Assembly (NCBI GenBank): GCA_003284445.1
Contig: QBVH01000006.1
Location: 1 to 64,000, forward strand
Reading direction: 5' to 3'
From: Prochlorococcus sp. AG-311-D23
GTDB taxonomy: Bacteria > Cyanobacteriota > Cyanobacteriia > PCC-6307 > Cyanobiaceae
DNA: 64,000 nucleotides
Shown: in pieces, positions 24,327 through 33,772 of the stretch
How positions within the stretch are numbered: the first letter of the stretch is position 1
Layout: every line of letters begins with the position of its first letter
The notes under the pieces: model-generated
Told to the model about the DNA's origin: nothing
The model's database searches: none
Seen by the model: the letters and a program-made list of their open reading frames with translations, nothing else
Program-made: the position numbers and the translations under genes

Positions 24327-26177
24327 ATGACAGTTGAGAAAATTTCTTCGACAAGTTTAAATACTTTAATAAAAAAAACTATTCACATTCCCATTGAGGA
24401 TAACTTCATTTGCTTAAGAAGCTTAAATCCAAAAAGAACAAGATTTGAAGTTGAATATTCTCTTGAAAAAGGTAGTTGTACTAATTCTTTTTTATTTAAG
24501 TCTTCTCAAGATGAACATTCTGAATCACATGACTATATTTTAATTCATCCTCCTGGTTTAACATTTGAAAAAGAATTTTTAGACGAGTTTGAGGCATTAA
24601 TTAGCAGTGATTCGTCTGCAATAAAGTTAGTCATGGGTCATATCAATCCCAACAAAGTTGCTTTTGTGAAAAGAATGAATTTGAAATATAAAAATTTAAC
24701 GGTTATTTGTTCTAATCCAGGAGCAAAATTATTCAAAGAGATTTGGAATTTACGAAAACCCTCGCAAAATACAAATCCTAAAGAAGCATTGGAGACAGTT
24801 GAAGTTCTTCCAAATATACAAATCATCAAACAATTAGAAACTCAAACACTCAATAGTAATTTTGAGATTACGTTCATTCCCGCACCAACAGCTCGCTGGC
24901 CTGGTGGACTAATTGTTTTTGAAAAGCAAACTGGTTTATTGATGAGTGATAAATTATTCGGTGCTCATGTTTATGAAGAAAAATGGGCTGAATTAAACAG
25001 TAGTAGCACGGAAGAAGAGAGAAGACATTACTTCGATTGTCTAATGGCGCCAATGTCTACCCAAGTCAATAGTATTATTGAAAAATTTGAAGACTTTGAG
25101 ATTGATACGATAGTACCCGGACATGGACCTGCAATCAGCGGTAGTTGGAGGAGTTTATTAAACAACTACCAAAGCTGGGGAGAAAGCCAAAAATACAACA
25201 ACTTAAGAGTTGCTCTATTATTTGCAAGTGCATATGGAAATACTGCTGCTATTGCTGATGCCATTGCTAGAGGAATTAGTAAAACAGGGGTCAAAGTTAA
25301 GATAATTAATTGTGAATTCACCGCATCAGATAGCTTAGTCACTGAAATTCGTAAAGCAGATGGATATTTAATTGGATCGCCAACATTAGGAGGACATGCA
25401 CCCACCCCGATTGTTTCAGCACTTGGCTCGCTTTTGGCTGAGGGAGATAGAGGAAAGCCGGCTGGAGTATTTGGAAGTTATGGATGGAGTGGGGAAGCTC
25501 TTGATTTACTTGAAAAAAAATTAAAAGATGGAGGCTTTAAATTTGGATTCGAACCTATCAAAATTAAATTTAGTCCTGATGCTTTAAAGATTAAAAAGCT
25601 TGAAGAAACAGGTATCCAATTTGGTAAGCAATTAATTAATGCAAAATTACGTCAACAAAGAAAAGCTAATGTTGGTTTAAATACCAGTAAAAGTGATCCA
25701 ACAATTAATGCACTTGGAAGAGTCGTTGGATCACTATGTATATTGACTGCTCAAAAAGGTGAGGAAGATAATCTGAATAACGGAGCTATGGTTGCAAGTT
25801 GGGTTAGTCAAGCAAGCTTTTCTCCTCCTGGTATTACCATTGCAGTTGCTAAAGAAAGAGCTGTAGAAAACTTACTTCATACAGGAGATAACTTTGCTTT
25901 AAACATTTTAGAGCAAAACAATCACCAAGTCCTCCTTAAACAATTCCTCCAATCATTTAAACCTGGAGATAATAGATTTGCCGATCTTGAGATCAAATTA
26001 AGTCCAAGCAATCAGCCATTATTAAACGAAGCTTTAGCGTGGCTGGAGGGTACAGTTAGTCAACGAATGGAGTGTGGGGATCATTGGCTGATATATGCTG
26101 AGATTAAACATGGAAAAGTCATTAAAAAAGATGGAGTAACAGCAGTTCATCATCGAAAAACCGGAGCGAACTACTAG
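24327..26177 (+). CDS. flv1: Flavodiiron protein with altered metal site (Flv1 type)
   Basis: Second subunit, 616 aa, same three domains as its neighbour. Its diiron positions are changed: the segment GHINPNK (104-110) has N, N and K where Flv3 has E, D and H, as known for Flv1. It works as a heterodimer with Flv3. A 2-bp gap and shared direction show one operon; the C-terminal reductase domains are close copies (GAMVASWVSQASF in both), which fits an old duplication. Confidence 0.92.
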   Translation: MTVEKISSTSLNTLIKKTIHIPIEDNFICLRSLNPKRTRFEVEYSLEKGSCTNSFLFKSSQDEHSESHDYILIHPPGLTFEKEFLDEFEALISSDSSAIKLVMGHINPNKVAFVKRMNLKYKNLTVICSNPGAKLFKEIWNLRKPSQNTNPKEALETVEVLPNIQIIKQLETQTLNSNFEITFIPAPTARWPGGLIVFEKQTGLLMSDKLFGAHVYEEKWAELNSSSTEEERRHYFDCLMAPMSTQVNSIIEKFEDFEIDTIVPGHGPAISGSWRSLLNNYQSWGESQKYNNLRVALLFASAYGNTAAIADAIARGISKTGVKVKIINCEFTASDSLVTEIRKADGYLIGSPTLGGHAPTPIVSALGSLLAEGDRGKPAGVFGSYGWSGEALDLLEKKLKDGGFKFGFEPIKIKFSPDALKIKKLEETGIQFGKQLINAKLRQQRKANVGLNTSKSDPTINALGRVVGSLCILTAQKGEEDNLNNGAMVASWVSQASFSPPGITIAVAKERAVENLLHTGDNFALNILEQNNHQVLLKQFLQSFKPGDNRFADLEIKLSPSNQPLLNEALAWLEGTVSQRMECGDHWLIYAEIKHGKVIKKDGVTAVHHRKTGANY

Positions 26178-26226
26178 ATCCATTACAAAATGACATCATC
26201 CATTTACACTTCCCTATTGATTCACA

Positions 26227-26751
26227 ATGTCTAATAAAAAGCTTCTTGTTATTGCTGCTAGTAATGGTGAAAATCTCAAATTAGCCAAAAGATTTCTAGT
26301 TGCAGGAAAAGAACTAAATTACTCATGCGAATTACTTGATTTGACAGAATCAAAAAATGATTTGCCTATATTTAATCCACGTCATAATTCGAATGACAAA
26401 GCACCTGAAAATCTTAAGTCGATCAATACTGAAATGGAGAGCCACTCACACTGGGTCATTTGTGCACCTGAATATAACGGCTCAATTCCTCCAATTCTTA
26501 CAAATGCAATAGCTTGGCTGTCTGTGGAAGGAACAGATTTTCGAAGTTTATTCAACGAACGCCCAATTGCTATTGCAAGTTTTTCAGGAGGAGGATGTAT
26601 GGAGTTATTACTTTCGATGCGAATTCAATTAACCCACCTTGGCGCTTTAGTCATAGGTCGTCAATTAGCTACAAATAAATCAAAAGTTGCTGAAGATAAA
26701 TCAATCAACGCCATTCTAAATCAACTACTACAACTAAATCATTCTAACTAA
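26227..26751 (+). CDS. NAD(P)H-dependent FMN reductase family protein
   Basis: A 174-aa flavodoxin-fold protein with the family segment ICAPEYNGSIPPILTNAIAWLS that binds FMN. It may supply reduced FMN or reduce quinones. It lies 49 bp downstream of flv1 in the same direction, so it could be co-transcribed with the flavodiiron pair, whose C-terminal domain uses FMN. The exact substrate cannot be named. Confidence 0.8.
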   Translation: MSNKKLLVIAASNGENLKLAKRFLVAGKELNYSCELLDLTESKNDLPIFNPRHNSNDKAPENLKSINTEMESHSHWVICAPEYNGSIPPILTNAIAWLSVEGTDFRSLFNERPIAIASFSGGGCMELLLSMRIQLTHLGALVIGRQLATNKSKVAEDKSINAILNQLLQLNHSN

Positions 26752-26759
26752 TTCAATCT

Positions 26760-28589
26760 CTAATCTTTACTTCTATTTAATACATTATTAGATTTTTGCT
26801 CATACCATGTCTGCAACATTTTTCTCGCCATGGGTAGAGCATGAACTGAACCACCACCAGGGGTATTCTGAGCAAAAGCAACAATAACTATTTCTCCTGA
26901 GTCATAAGGTGCGAAGCCAGCAAACCATGCATGATCAGCACCTCCACTACTATCTTCAGCCGTTCCAGTTTTACCAGCGATCGAAGGAAGAATAGAGGTA
27001 TCTAGATTTATTCCAATACCAGTACCACTAGTTACTACTTTTCGTAGCCCACGTCGGATAGTATTAAGAGTCGTTTCTTCAATATCAACTTTTTGTGAAT
27101 ATTTCTCTGATGTCCAGTTTATATTGGCATCAACTAAATGAGGAGTAATCAAATAACCACCATTTGCAAAAACTGCATATGCTCGTGCTAATTGCAATGG
27201 GGTAACTAAAACAACAGATTGACCAATAGATGCACTAGCCATATCCTCTACAATCCACGGAGTTTCTCCCGGTTTCCCCCAGCCACGACCTTCATCAGCC
27301 CATTTCTTGTTCCCGACTAAGCCTTTATTTTCCTCAAGATAAGTTTCTATGCCGGTGTAATTGTCGAAGCCAAGTTTAGTTGCCGCATCGTATAAAGCCT
27401 TCGAACCAGACCCAACCCCAACTTGGTAAAAAAAAGTATTACTTGAGACTCTGAATGCATCTTCATATCCGATCCAACCAAAACCTCTTTTATTATATTC
27501 TGGAAAACAATGACTCCCGTAAGTAATACAAGGAACCGTATTTAATTTTTGACTAGCAGGAAAATTACCAGTTTCCATTCCTGCTATAGCAGTTATTGGC
27601 TTCCACGTACTTCCCGGATCGTATGCATTCAATACTCTGCTCAAAAGAGGAAGGTTTGATGACATAAAAAGATTGTTATACTGTTTATTTGTAAAAGGCT
27701 GAGAAAAAAAATTAAGGTCAAAAGTCGGTTGACTAGCAATTGCTCTAATAGCGCCTGTACGTGGATCAATAGCTACAATTGCTCCACCAATTTTGTCGGA
27801 TAAAACTTTTTCTGCCGTACGCTGTAGCTCTAGATCAAGAGTTAATTTGATATCCCTACCGGCTTTTGGCAACTTTAAACCTAAGCTACGTTGAACAGTA
27901 CCCATTGAATCAATCTCAAGCATTTCACCTCCCCATGTGCCTCTCAATTCGGATTCAAAAGCAGCTTCTATGCCTTTCCGCCCAATTCGATCAGATAGTT
28001 TATAACCTCTTTCTGAAAGCTTAGAAAACTCGTTTTGAGTTATCAACTGTGTATAACCTAACGTATGTGCAGCTAAAGACTTATAAGGATAGTTTCTAAT
28101 TAAACCAATATCAATTTGAGCACCATACAAGTTACTTTTTTGTTCTTTAAACCTAATAACCTGCTCCACCGATAAATCTGTTAATAGTACTTTTTTATAA
28201 GAAGTGTCAGAATTACTTCTATTAAATGCAATCTCTAATTGATCAGGAGAAATATTTAACAAATCAGATAAAGAATTTCTTAGATCAAGCCATTCACTTG
28301 TAGTCAATAATCTAGGCTGAACAGATAATGAGTAAAAAAGTTTATTATCGGCAAGAACTACGCCATTACGATCTAACAATCTTCCTCGTATTGGTGGATT
28401 AGCAATTAGCTTGACTCTATTGTCTTCTGAAAGTTTTTTATAGTATGGTCCACTAATGATTTGTATCCAAAAAAGACGCGCACCTGTTACTGAAAAAATT
28501 AAACAAATAAACAAAAAGAAAATCAGGGGTTGATTAAAGGCACCTACGTGCTTTTTAGAACTAAGATGTAATTTGTCTTTTTTCTTCAT
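26760..28589 (-). CDS. mrdA: Penicillin-binding protein 2 (peptidoglycan transpeptidase)
   Basis: Class B penicillin-binding protein that cross-links peptidoglycan in the elongation machinery. 609 aa: an N-terminal membrane anchor (about 21-45), a dimerisation domain, then the transpeptidase domain with S327-T-W-K330 (active serine), S382-S-N384 and K540-T-G-T543. The insertion NPGGGSVHALPMARKM near the C-terminus is typical. It is convergent with the FMN reductase gene 8 bp away. Confidence 0.94.
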   Translation of the reverse strand: MKKKDKLHLSSKKHVGAFNQPLIFFLFICLIFSVTGARLFWIQIISGPYYKKLSEDNRVKLIANPPIRGRLLDRNGVVLADNKLFYSLSVQPRLLTTSEWLDLRNSLSDLLNISPDQLEIAFNRSNSDTSYKKVLLTDLSVEQVIRFKEQKSNLYGAQIDIGLIRNYPYKSLAAHTLGYTQLITQNEFSKLSERGYKLSDRIGRKGIEAAFESELRGTWGGEMLEIDSMGTVQRSLGLKLPKAGRDIKLTLDLELQRTAEKVLSDKIGGAIVAIDPRTGAIRAIASQPTFDLNFFSQPFTNKQYNNLFMSSNLPLLSRVLNAYDPGSTWKPITAIAGMETGNFPASQKLNTVPCITYGSHCFPEYNKRGFGWIGYEDAFRVSSNTFFYQVGVGSGSKALYDAATKLGFDNYTGIETYLEENKGLVGNKKWADEGRGWGKPGETPWIVEDMASASIGQSVVLVTPLQLARAYAVFANGGYLITPHLVDANINWTSEKYSQKVDIEETTLNTIRRGLRKVVTSGTGIGINLDTSILPSIAGKTGTAEDSSGGADHAWFAGFAPYDSGEIVIVAFAQNTPGGGSVHALPMARKMLQTWYEQKSNNVLNRSKD

Positions 28590-28611
28590 CTCTAAAAATT
28601 AAAATTATTTA

Positions 28612-28989
28612 TTAGTCATCTATATTTAACGAGTCATTACTGATCATACGTCTCAAGTCATTTAGGTCACTATCAATTCTATTTAAAGTTGAAACTAAAG
28701 AATCTTGATCATTACTTTCATGATCAGGATAATTCTCTTCAACAGTTACATCAACTGAAACGACTGGATAACCTAATCCAGGAATCAATTGATCAATCTT
28801 ATCTCTCACTTTCTTTGCCGAGGTTTCGCCATCAACTTGGAATTCTGAAAATGGATCTTTGGATTTAATTACATCCATTATTTTTTGAAGCCCACCAGTT
28901 TTAGCATTTTTAATAATGCCCATACCAAATGGCAAAGCAGACTCCATTGCAAATAAATGGAAATCCTTTAATTGATCTTTAGCCATCAT
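28612..28989 (-). CDS. Conserved hypothetical protein, probably cyanobacterial
   Basis: A 125-aa soluble protein; the second M is the likelier start. An N-terminal helical half (FAMESALPFGMGIIKNAKTGG) is followed by a coil-like acidic C-terminal region with heptad spacing (LVSTLNRIDSDLNDLRRMI). It lies 23 bp upstream of mrdA and 13 bp downstream of the 203-aa gene, in the same direction, so the three may be one unit and the role may concern the cell envelope. No family can be named from sequence alone. Confidence 0.75.
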   Translation of the reverse strand: MMAKDQLKDFHLFAMESALPFGMGIIKNAKTGGLQKIMDVIKSKDPFSEFQVDGETSAKKVRDKIDQLIPGLGYPVVSVDVTVEENYPDHESNDQDSLVSTLNRIDSDLNDLRRMISNDSLNIDD

Positions 28990-29002
28990 GGCTCTATGAA
29001 TT

Positions 29003-29614
29003 CTACTTAAGAATACCTGTTTCTGACGTTGGAAAGTAAGGAGTACAACTATTATTTGAAATACCTATGGACCAACCAGCAAAGATTGACATCACAATTA
29101 TTGCGGCGAATGGCAAAAAAGCTTGATGAGTAGTTTCAAGAGTTAGCCACTCTTTCCAGCCTCTTATCAAACGTTCTCTAGCAAACCTATTACGCTCTTT
29201 TGAAGCTTGATTAATTTTTTTTCTAAAAGATTTTTCTACCCAACGTTCAAAAGATTTTTTTTTAGTTACTGCCATTTTTCTCTCTACTTCTAATAATTGT
29301 CCTGCAGTGAGCTGAGGGTGAAAAGTATTGATTAACTCAAGCGTTTTTAAAAACATTTCAACTGCCGCGTCTTTAATAACCCGCTCTTCGTCTTTAAGAA
29401 AAGTCCAATCCAGTTCAGGATAAAAACGAGCTCTATTAAGATTGATCTGCTCCTCTCCTAACTGGCCAGGCTCTCTCAACCATCTATCAGTATTGTTGTC
29501 GAAGCGTCGCCAATAGAGAAAGGGATTAATATAAATGACCTTTCCTGAGATAGTAATACTATCCTTCTGCAGCCGTCGGCTTAAATGCGAATCAGTCTGG
29601 TGTGCAACCGTCAA
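29003..29614 (-). CDS. Conserved hypothetical membrane-anchored protein
   Basis: A 203-aa protein. Most of it is charged and helical; a single hydrophobic segment near the C-terminus (about 165-185, FLPFAAIIVMSIFAGWSIGI) anchors it in a membrane. A basic stretch (about 125-150, KKSFERWVEKSFRKKINQ) lies before it. It is upstream of the 125-aa gene and mrdA. I do not recognise the family; the pattern of a soluble N-terminal part and C-terminal anchor is common in conserved marine cyanobacterial proteins. Confidence 0.75.
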   Translation of the reverse strand: MTVAHQTDSHLSRRLQKDSITISGKVIYINPFLYWRRFDNNTDRWLREPGQLGEEQINLNRARFYPELDWTFLKDEERVIKDAAVEMFLKTLELINTFHPQLTAGQLLEVERKMAVTKKKSFERWVEKSFRKKINQASKERNRFARERLIRGWKEWLTLETTHQAFLPFAAIIVMSIFAGWSIGISNNSCTPYFPTSETGILK

Positions 29615-29921
29615 AAGTAATAGGCCATTGAACTAAGTTATCTTTTTTTTTTGTAGTAGACCACCCCCCCAACAATATTACTCAACTTAGGAATACTTAA
29701 ACTGACCAACTCAAAAAGGTACAGATACAGTTTGTTCTGATTAACTACGGTCTGATTCTCTATGTTTTTAATTCATATGAATACTTAACCGCATGTTTCA
29801 TACTAATTTTTCTCTGCAAAAGATATTCAAATTTTCACAAGAACAAGTATCTTCTTGAATCAGTTTCTGCAAAACATCAATTATTCAGTTATGTTCATTG
29901 CGAACATACTAAATAAAAGCA
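29615..29921. other. Gene-free stretch
   Basis: No coding frame is supported. It contains two homopolymer tracts near 29640-29680 (a run of T and a run of C) and the promoter region of the gene at 29922. I see nothing else. Confidence 0.4.
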
Positions 29922-30239
29922 ATGCTACGTAAGCAAGAAAAAAATGCTATTACAAGAGGAGCAATCCTTGCGATTGGTTGGGGATGGGGTCTAGATAGAT
30001 TTTATGAAGGTGACAAAAAAGGAGGAATTCTCTCAATCATTGGCTGGGGAATTATCTTCACTAGTTTTCTTTACTTGAAATGCTCAGGAATAGAATATGT
30101 TGATGGTGTAAAAGATTATTCCAACTATAGTCCAAACCCTTTAATAGTTCTTCCCTTAATTGCTGGTTTATACGGAATATATTTAATTCTGAGAAAAGGT
30201 TTTAGATTAGCAAAACAGTTTGAGAATGCAGAAGACTAA
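29922..30239 (+). CDS. TM2-domain membrane protein
   Basis: A 105-aa protein with the TM2 pattern: a helix (AILAIGWGWGLDRFYEGDKKG), the DRFYxG turn and a second helix (GILSIIGWGIIFTSFLYL); a third membrane segment near residues 72-88. TM2 proteins are widespread and their function is mostly unknown. A hairpin with arms 30244-30253 and 30268-30277 and a following T-rich stretch close the gene. Confidence 0.75.
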   Translation: MLRKQEKNAITRGAILAIGWGWGLDRFYEGDKKGGILSIIGWGIIFTSFLYLKCSGIEYVDGVKDYSNYSPNPLIVLPLIAGLYGIYLILRKGFRLAKQFENAED

Positions 30240-30243
30240 ATTA

Positions 30244-30277
30244 ATCATGAAGGCTAAAAACAATTAACCTTCATGAT
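30244..30277 (+). terminator. Hairpin after the TM2 gene
   Basis: ATCATGAAGG pairs with CCTTCATGAT (10 bp, 14-base loop), five bases after the stop codon. A T-rich stretch follows at 30285-30297, slightly distant for a classic terminator. Confidence 0.5.
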
Positions 30278-30368
30278 CTAAGTCATTTTGTTTTTTAGTG
30301 GTTACAAAAACTCTTCATTAGAGTAGAAATAAATGTAATAGGAAAACTTCTCACTCAATCGTTCTGTT

Positions 30369-30407
30369 AAAAAAACACCCATCTTCTTGAAAGCAGGGTG
30401 TTTTTTT
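30369..30407 (+). terminator. Strong hairpin terminator without an adjacent gene
   Basis: Twelve-base arms A7-CACCC (30369-30380) and GGGTG-T7 (30396-30407) form a bidirectional terminator. The closest plus-strand gene ended 130 bp earlier at another hairpin, so a small RNA may be transcribed in the 30290-30407 interval. Confidence 0.6.
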
Positions 30408-30490
30408 AATTACTACTTTTACGAAGTATCACATGTGAAAATCAATAAAATAATATGCTCGTATTTGAGTTTTTATCAGATACGCAAATA

Positions 30491-30593
30491 TGTTTGTGTG
30501 AGGAGTTGAGATCCTCCGCAGTGGAAATAAGGAAACACTTGCGTTTGATCCCTAAAAAACCGCTTTGGTCATGACAGGGCGGTTTTTTAGGGA
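30491..30593 (+). ncRNA. yfr2-like: Small RNA of the Yfr2 type, copy 1
   Basis: A 5' hairpin (GAGGA...TCCTC) is followed by a single-stranded segment GTGGAAATAAGGAAACACTT, which carries the Yfr2-family motif GGAAACA (30531-30537) and a one-base variant (30523-30529). A strong terminator ends it: 14-base arms at 30550-30563 and 30579-30592 around a 15-base loop. The 5' sequence GTGTGAGGAGT is the exact complement of the conserved ACTCCTCACAC of the cyanobacterial RNA Yfr1. Ends are estimated. A homologous copy is at 34974. Confidence 0.75.
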
Positions 30594-30711
30594 TTATTCA
30601 TATTTAAAAAAAGCAAAATCCAAGGCAAGAAAATAGAACGGTATTCACGACATCTTTTTGAACAGTTAAACCACCAGATCAATTAAATTAAAAATATTTA
30701 ATAATTTAATC

Positions 30712-30951
30712 ATGACTGAAGAAAATAAAACAGACAAAAAAAAGTGTGGGGGGAAAAGTAAAGCGATGTTTGCTTACGGAATTATTCAACTAGGTTCTAG
30801 TGTTGTTTCTGCTGTTGCTCTTGCGGCAATCGCCCTTAGTTTTTGTTCTCTCAAACAAGAATCAAAAATGTTCAACGAATGTGTAGAAGAGGTTCAAGCG
30901 ACAGGCAAGAGCTCATCCGATGCAGTTCGCTTCTGCAATGGTGGCAAGTAG
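30712..30951 (+). CDS. Small membrane protein with paired cysteines
   Basis: A 79-aa protein with a lysine-rich N-terminus (TDKKKCGGKSKAM), one membrane helix (about 20-45, GIIQLGSSVVSAVALAAIALSF) and a C-terminal part with two more cysteines (NECVEEV...RFCNGG) that could form a disulphide outside the cytoplasm. It begins about 120 bp after the first Yfr2-type RNA. Function unknown; small membrane proteins of this build are frequent in this genus. Confidence 0.6.
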   Translation: MTEENKTDKKKCGGKSKAMFAYGIIQLGSSVVSAVALAAIALSFCSLKQESKMFNECVEEVQATGKSSSDAVRFCNGGK

Positions 30952-31310
30952 TTTTCAGTCATCGAGCTAAAAGAATTATTCAAATAACAAACCAAAAAGA
31001 CATATGGGGTGGCAATAGTTTCATCCCATTTTTTATGTATTTAATTTATCGAGTATTCGACCCAATACCCCTTTAAAAATTCCAGCGATAGAGAATTTTT
31101 TAACCTCACCATCTCTCTTATGAATTTGAGTAAGTTGGGCTAAAAGAAACTATTGAATCCATAGCTTCATCTTTAGTAGAATATTTCTGTTATGTGATTT
31201 GAATATCATTTATATCTTTTACCTAAGAGCAGTCTGTTCGAACAATTAAAATCTGGGTATATTAAAAATGCTAATTCTCCGACAGTAATAACAATATTGC
31301 TTCTTATCCA
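30952..31310. other. Gene-free stretch
   Basis: AT-rich, no supported gene. A frame crossing its first part overlaps the preceding gene in another frame and shows no protein-like features. The promoter of the gene at 31311 should be in the last 100 bases. Confidence 0.35.
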
Positions 31311-31703
31311 ATGATCATAAAAACGATAAAAAGTATTTGTCTCAATTATTTAGCACTCCTAATTATTTTCTATCCGTCAAAAACAAATGCTCTGTCTCAT
31401 GAGTGGATTGCAGTTCCTAGGAGTCAATATGGAGAGCAATTATGGGATAGAAATAGCGTTCAGACAAATCAAGATGGATTTACTCGAGTTTTAAGCAAAT
31501 TTGTTCCTAAAAGCACCACTAATATTACTCAAGACATTCTGTATACGATGGATATCAACTGTTCGGAAAAATCCTTCAGAGATATTGCGGTAGGTGCAAA
31601 CGAATTTAATGAGTTCGAGAATAAGGATTCAGAGTGGAAAGAACCCAATGGAGATAACTTGATCTTGGGTGTCATAGATCAGGTTTGTGCTTTTATTAAT
31701 TAA
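31311..31703 (+). CDS. Secreted hypothetical protein, surface-adhesin E-like fold possible
   Basis: A 130-aa protein with a signal peptide (hydrophobic 10-22, cleavage probably after TNA near 27). The mature part (WIAVPRSQYGEQLWDRNSV...YTMDINCSEKSFRDIAV) has the sequence rhythm of the small beta-rich adhesin-E-like family, with one conserved cysteine pair (C71-ish and C near the C-terminus). It is probably periplasmic or outer-surface. The assignment to that family is by eye and weak; a conserved cyanobacterial lipoprotein-like protein is an alternative. Confidence 0.6.
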   Translation: MIIKTIKSICLNYLALLIIFYPSKTNALSHEWIAVPRSQYGEQLWDRNSVQTNQDGFTRVLSKFVPKSTTNITQDILYTMDINCSEKSFRDIAVGANEFNEFENKDSEWKEPNGDNLILGVIDQVCAFIN

Positions 31704-31918
31704 TTATCAAAAAATCATATTAGTTTTAAATCAAGATTATTTTCTAGATACTTAGAAAGAAATAAAATAAAGGAAAACTAGCTTTTAGGTATATAAAAGT
31801 TTTTAACAAGTAAAAATAGTTTTACACAAAAGTACAGTAAATGAATAACTTTTTCTTCTCTCAACTGCAGAAAGTTTCCCATTACATATATCTATAACTT
31901 CTGCATCTGATTATTTTT

Positions 31919-32305
31919 TCAACCCCAATCAACTTTAACTCCAAAGCCCTCGGGTATATCTTCACTAATATCTCTTAGATCCATCCATTTAATCTCCTCC
32001 TCTAAAGTTAAATTTTTAAACTTTCTTACGTATATATCTCCAGCTAAATCTGGGTCTTCAACACCAAAAAATTCGCATATTTCTTCTACCCTAGCCCAAT
32101 GTTCAATTTCATTAGTTGCTCGCTTAAACTCAGTAATTTGAAATTTCGCTTGCTCTTCCTGACTTAATTTGTCTAAGACCGAAGAAGATAACGTGACGGT
32201 TGCAAAATCCGATTTAGAAAAATCTTCTTCTTGAAGAAAAAGATTTTTTTTATTGAGTTCTTTCAACCAACCTTCATCCATAATCTTTAATTGTCTTTCA
32301 ATCAA
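31919..32305 (-). CDS. Hypothetical acidic protein, paralogue of 35524-35895
   Basis: A 128-aa soluble acidic protein; M9 (at 32281) is the better start since the first eight residues overlap an AT-rich leader. Its middle, ARVEEICEFFGVEDPDLAG followed by DIYVRKF, resembles NLDDLCKFSGVEDADDIDF and the following DVYTCCYKVF of the protein at 35524, both with (I/L)C(K/E)F-x-GVED. The rest is helical and charged. Function unknown. Confidence 0.6.
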   Translation of the reverse strand: MIERQLKIMDEGWLKELNKKNLFLQEEDFSKSDFATVTLSSSVLDKLSQEEQAKFQITEFKRATNEIEHWARVEEICEFFGVEDPDLAGDIYVRKFKNLTLEEEIKWMDLRDISEDIPEGFGVKVDWG

Positions 32306-32500
32306 CTAAGACTTTATTGGATTCAATTAATCTTTCCAATACTCCTCTCACAAAGCTTCTAATTCAGTTTTTGAGGAAGGGTTATCAATAACTTTAAATT
32401 TTATTTCTAAATTGGCACCAGTTGCAGTTAATCAAAACATTAGAAATATTCCATCTTCATTGATTAAAAGATTTTCCTTGATTTGGTTTGAATATGATTT

Positions 32501-33337
32501 TTAGTCAGTATTGCTAGGCAACTGAATTTCATTCAAAATATTGTTCTTTTTATCTTGTACACCAATTGATTCGCTGAATCCAGATGCAAGTATTCCAGTA
32601 GGTATTGCAATTGCAGCAATACCCATTAGAGAGGTAATCGATGCAATTACTTTTCCAAATGCTGTAACTGGTATTGAATCTCCATAACCAACAGCACTGA
32701 CAGTTGTAATCGACCACCAAAGACATCTTGGAATTGAACCTAACAAGTCTGGTTGAATGGAAGATTCAGCAAGATACATAAAAGTACTGCTAATCAACAA
32801 GAGTAAAACTGTATAAAAAGTCGAAATTTGTAGTTCTTGACTCTTTGATCGAAGTGCGTGATTAAAGTGATAAATACTTTGCTTAAATTTTTCACTTCTT
32901 CCAATTTTCAATATTCTTAAAAGACGAATAATCCTAAGAATTTTTAATTCGGCACGAACACCAAAAAAAGATGGGACGATTGCAATTACATCAATAATTG
33001 CCATTGGTGAGATTAAATAACGTAAAGAGCCTTTCCAACCTTGTCCGTACTTCTTTTCAAGTGGTGCGACCCATAAACGACAAAGATATTCGATGCAAAA
33101 CAAACCACCAATAATCCAATCCAAAAAATCTATTTGATCTCCAAATTGATAATCGATTGAGTTTTCAGTAACGATAACAGCGAAAAAAATAGAAATAAAA
33201 ATAGTAACTCCACAGATTTTATTGAATACAGAAGTTCTTCCTCCTGGTGAGTTATTTATTAGCTCTTTATAGATTCTTAGACGTAATTCATTCATAGCTG
33301 CCCGCAAAATGAAATGGAGTGAATACAAGTTAGGCAA
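32501..33337 (-). CDS. Voltage-gated potassium channel
   Basis: A six-helix channel subunit of the Kv type; a tetramer makes one pore. 278 aa, or 264 from M15 (33295), the likelier start because the conserved part begins there. S4 is visible as RIIRLLRILKIGR, with arginine or lysine every third residue, and the selectivity filter as TTVSAVGYGDSIP. A short C-terminal tail without a regulator domain follows. It may set membrane potential or ion balance. It stands alone between accessory genes. Confidence 0.85.
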   Translation of the reverse strand: MPNLYSLHFILRAAMNELRLRIYKELINNSPGGRTSVFNKICGVTIFISIFFAVIVTENSIDYQFGDQIDFLDWIIGGLFCIEYLCRLWVAPLEKKYGQGWKGSLRYLISPMAIIDVIAIVPSFFGVRAELKILRIIRLLRILKIGRSEKFKQSIYHFNHALRSKSQELQISTFYTVLLLLISSTFMYLAESSIQPDLLGSIPRCLWWSITTVSAVGYGDSIPVTAFGKVIASITSLMGIAAIAIPTGILASGFSESIGVQDKKNNILNEIQLPSNTD

Positions 33338-33772
33338 ATCTTGCTGATTTTTCCTCTAATCACTTGACGACAACAAACGCCGAAATAGTATATCTGTACT
33401 AAGGCTGTCTCTCTCAAGCATTCCTGAACAAAAAGCACCTTATTAAGTACTTGCACACAGATGCTTTTTAGATCTTTTGAATTATCCAAAAGACGGATGA
33501 ATTTGTCAATCATTACTAAAAACATGTCCAACGATTATTTGTTGGTGAGTTTCTTCACCAACAAATTTTTTGAGTGTTATTTATCCCTAATCCAAAAGTA
33601 TCAAGAATTTCCCACGTTTTTTTGAGTCAACTTTGCTGTGCGGTTATTGCAGGAAGTCCAACAAAAATTAAAGGCACAAGAAAAATCGATTTATATAATG
33701 CTACAGAACTAAAAAAGAACTAATTTGCAATAGTTGGAAATTAGTTGAGAATCTAATTCATGAAATTGCCAC
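33338..33772. other. Gene-free stretch with one strong hairpin
   Basis: A frame on the minus strand (33292-33531) overlaps the channel gene and is cysteine-rich and unconvincing. The only clear structure is the terminator at 33537-33570. Confidence 0.4.
33537..33570 (+). terminator. Perfect 12-bp hairpin terminator without an adjacent plus-strand gene
   Basis: ATTTGTTGGTGA (33537-33548) pairs fully with 33555-33566, with a six-base loop and a T-run behind. No plus-strand gene ends nearby, so a small RNA ending here, or a terminator of an antisense transcript, is possible. On the minus strand it lies 700 bp after the end of no gene, as the channel starts at 33337. Confidence 0.55.

Noticed and set aside
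33292-33531. Minus-strand frame upstream of the channel gene
   Set aside because: Overlaps the channel start, has no domain and an unlikely number of cysteines.
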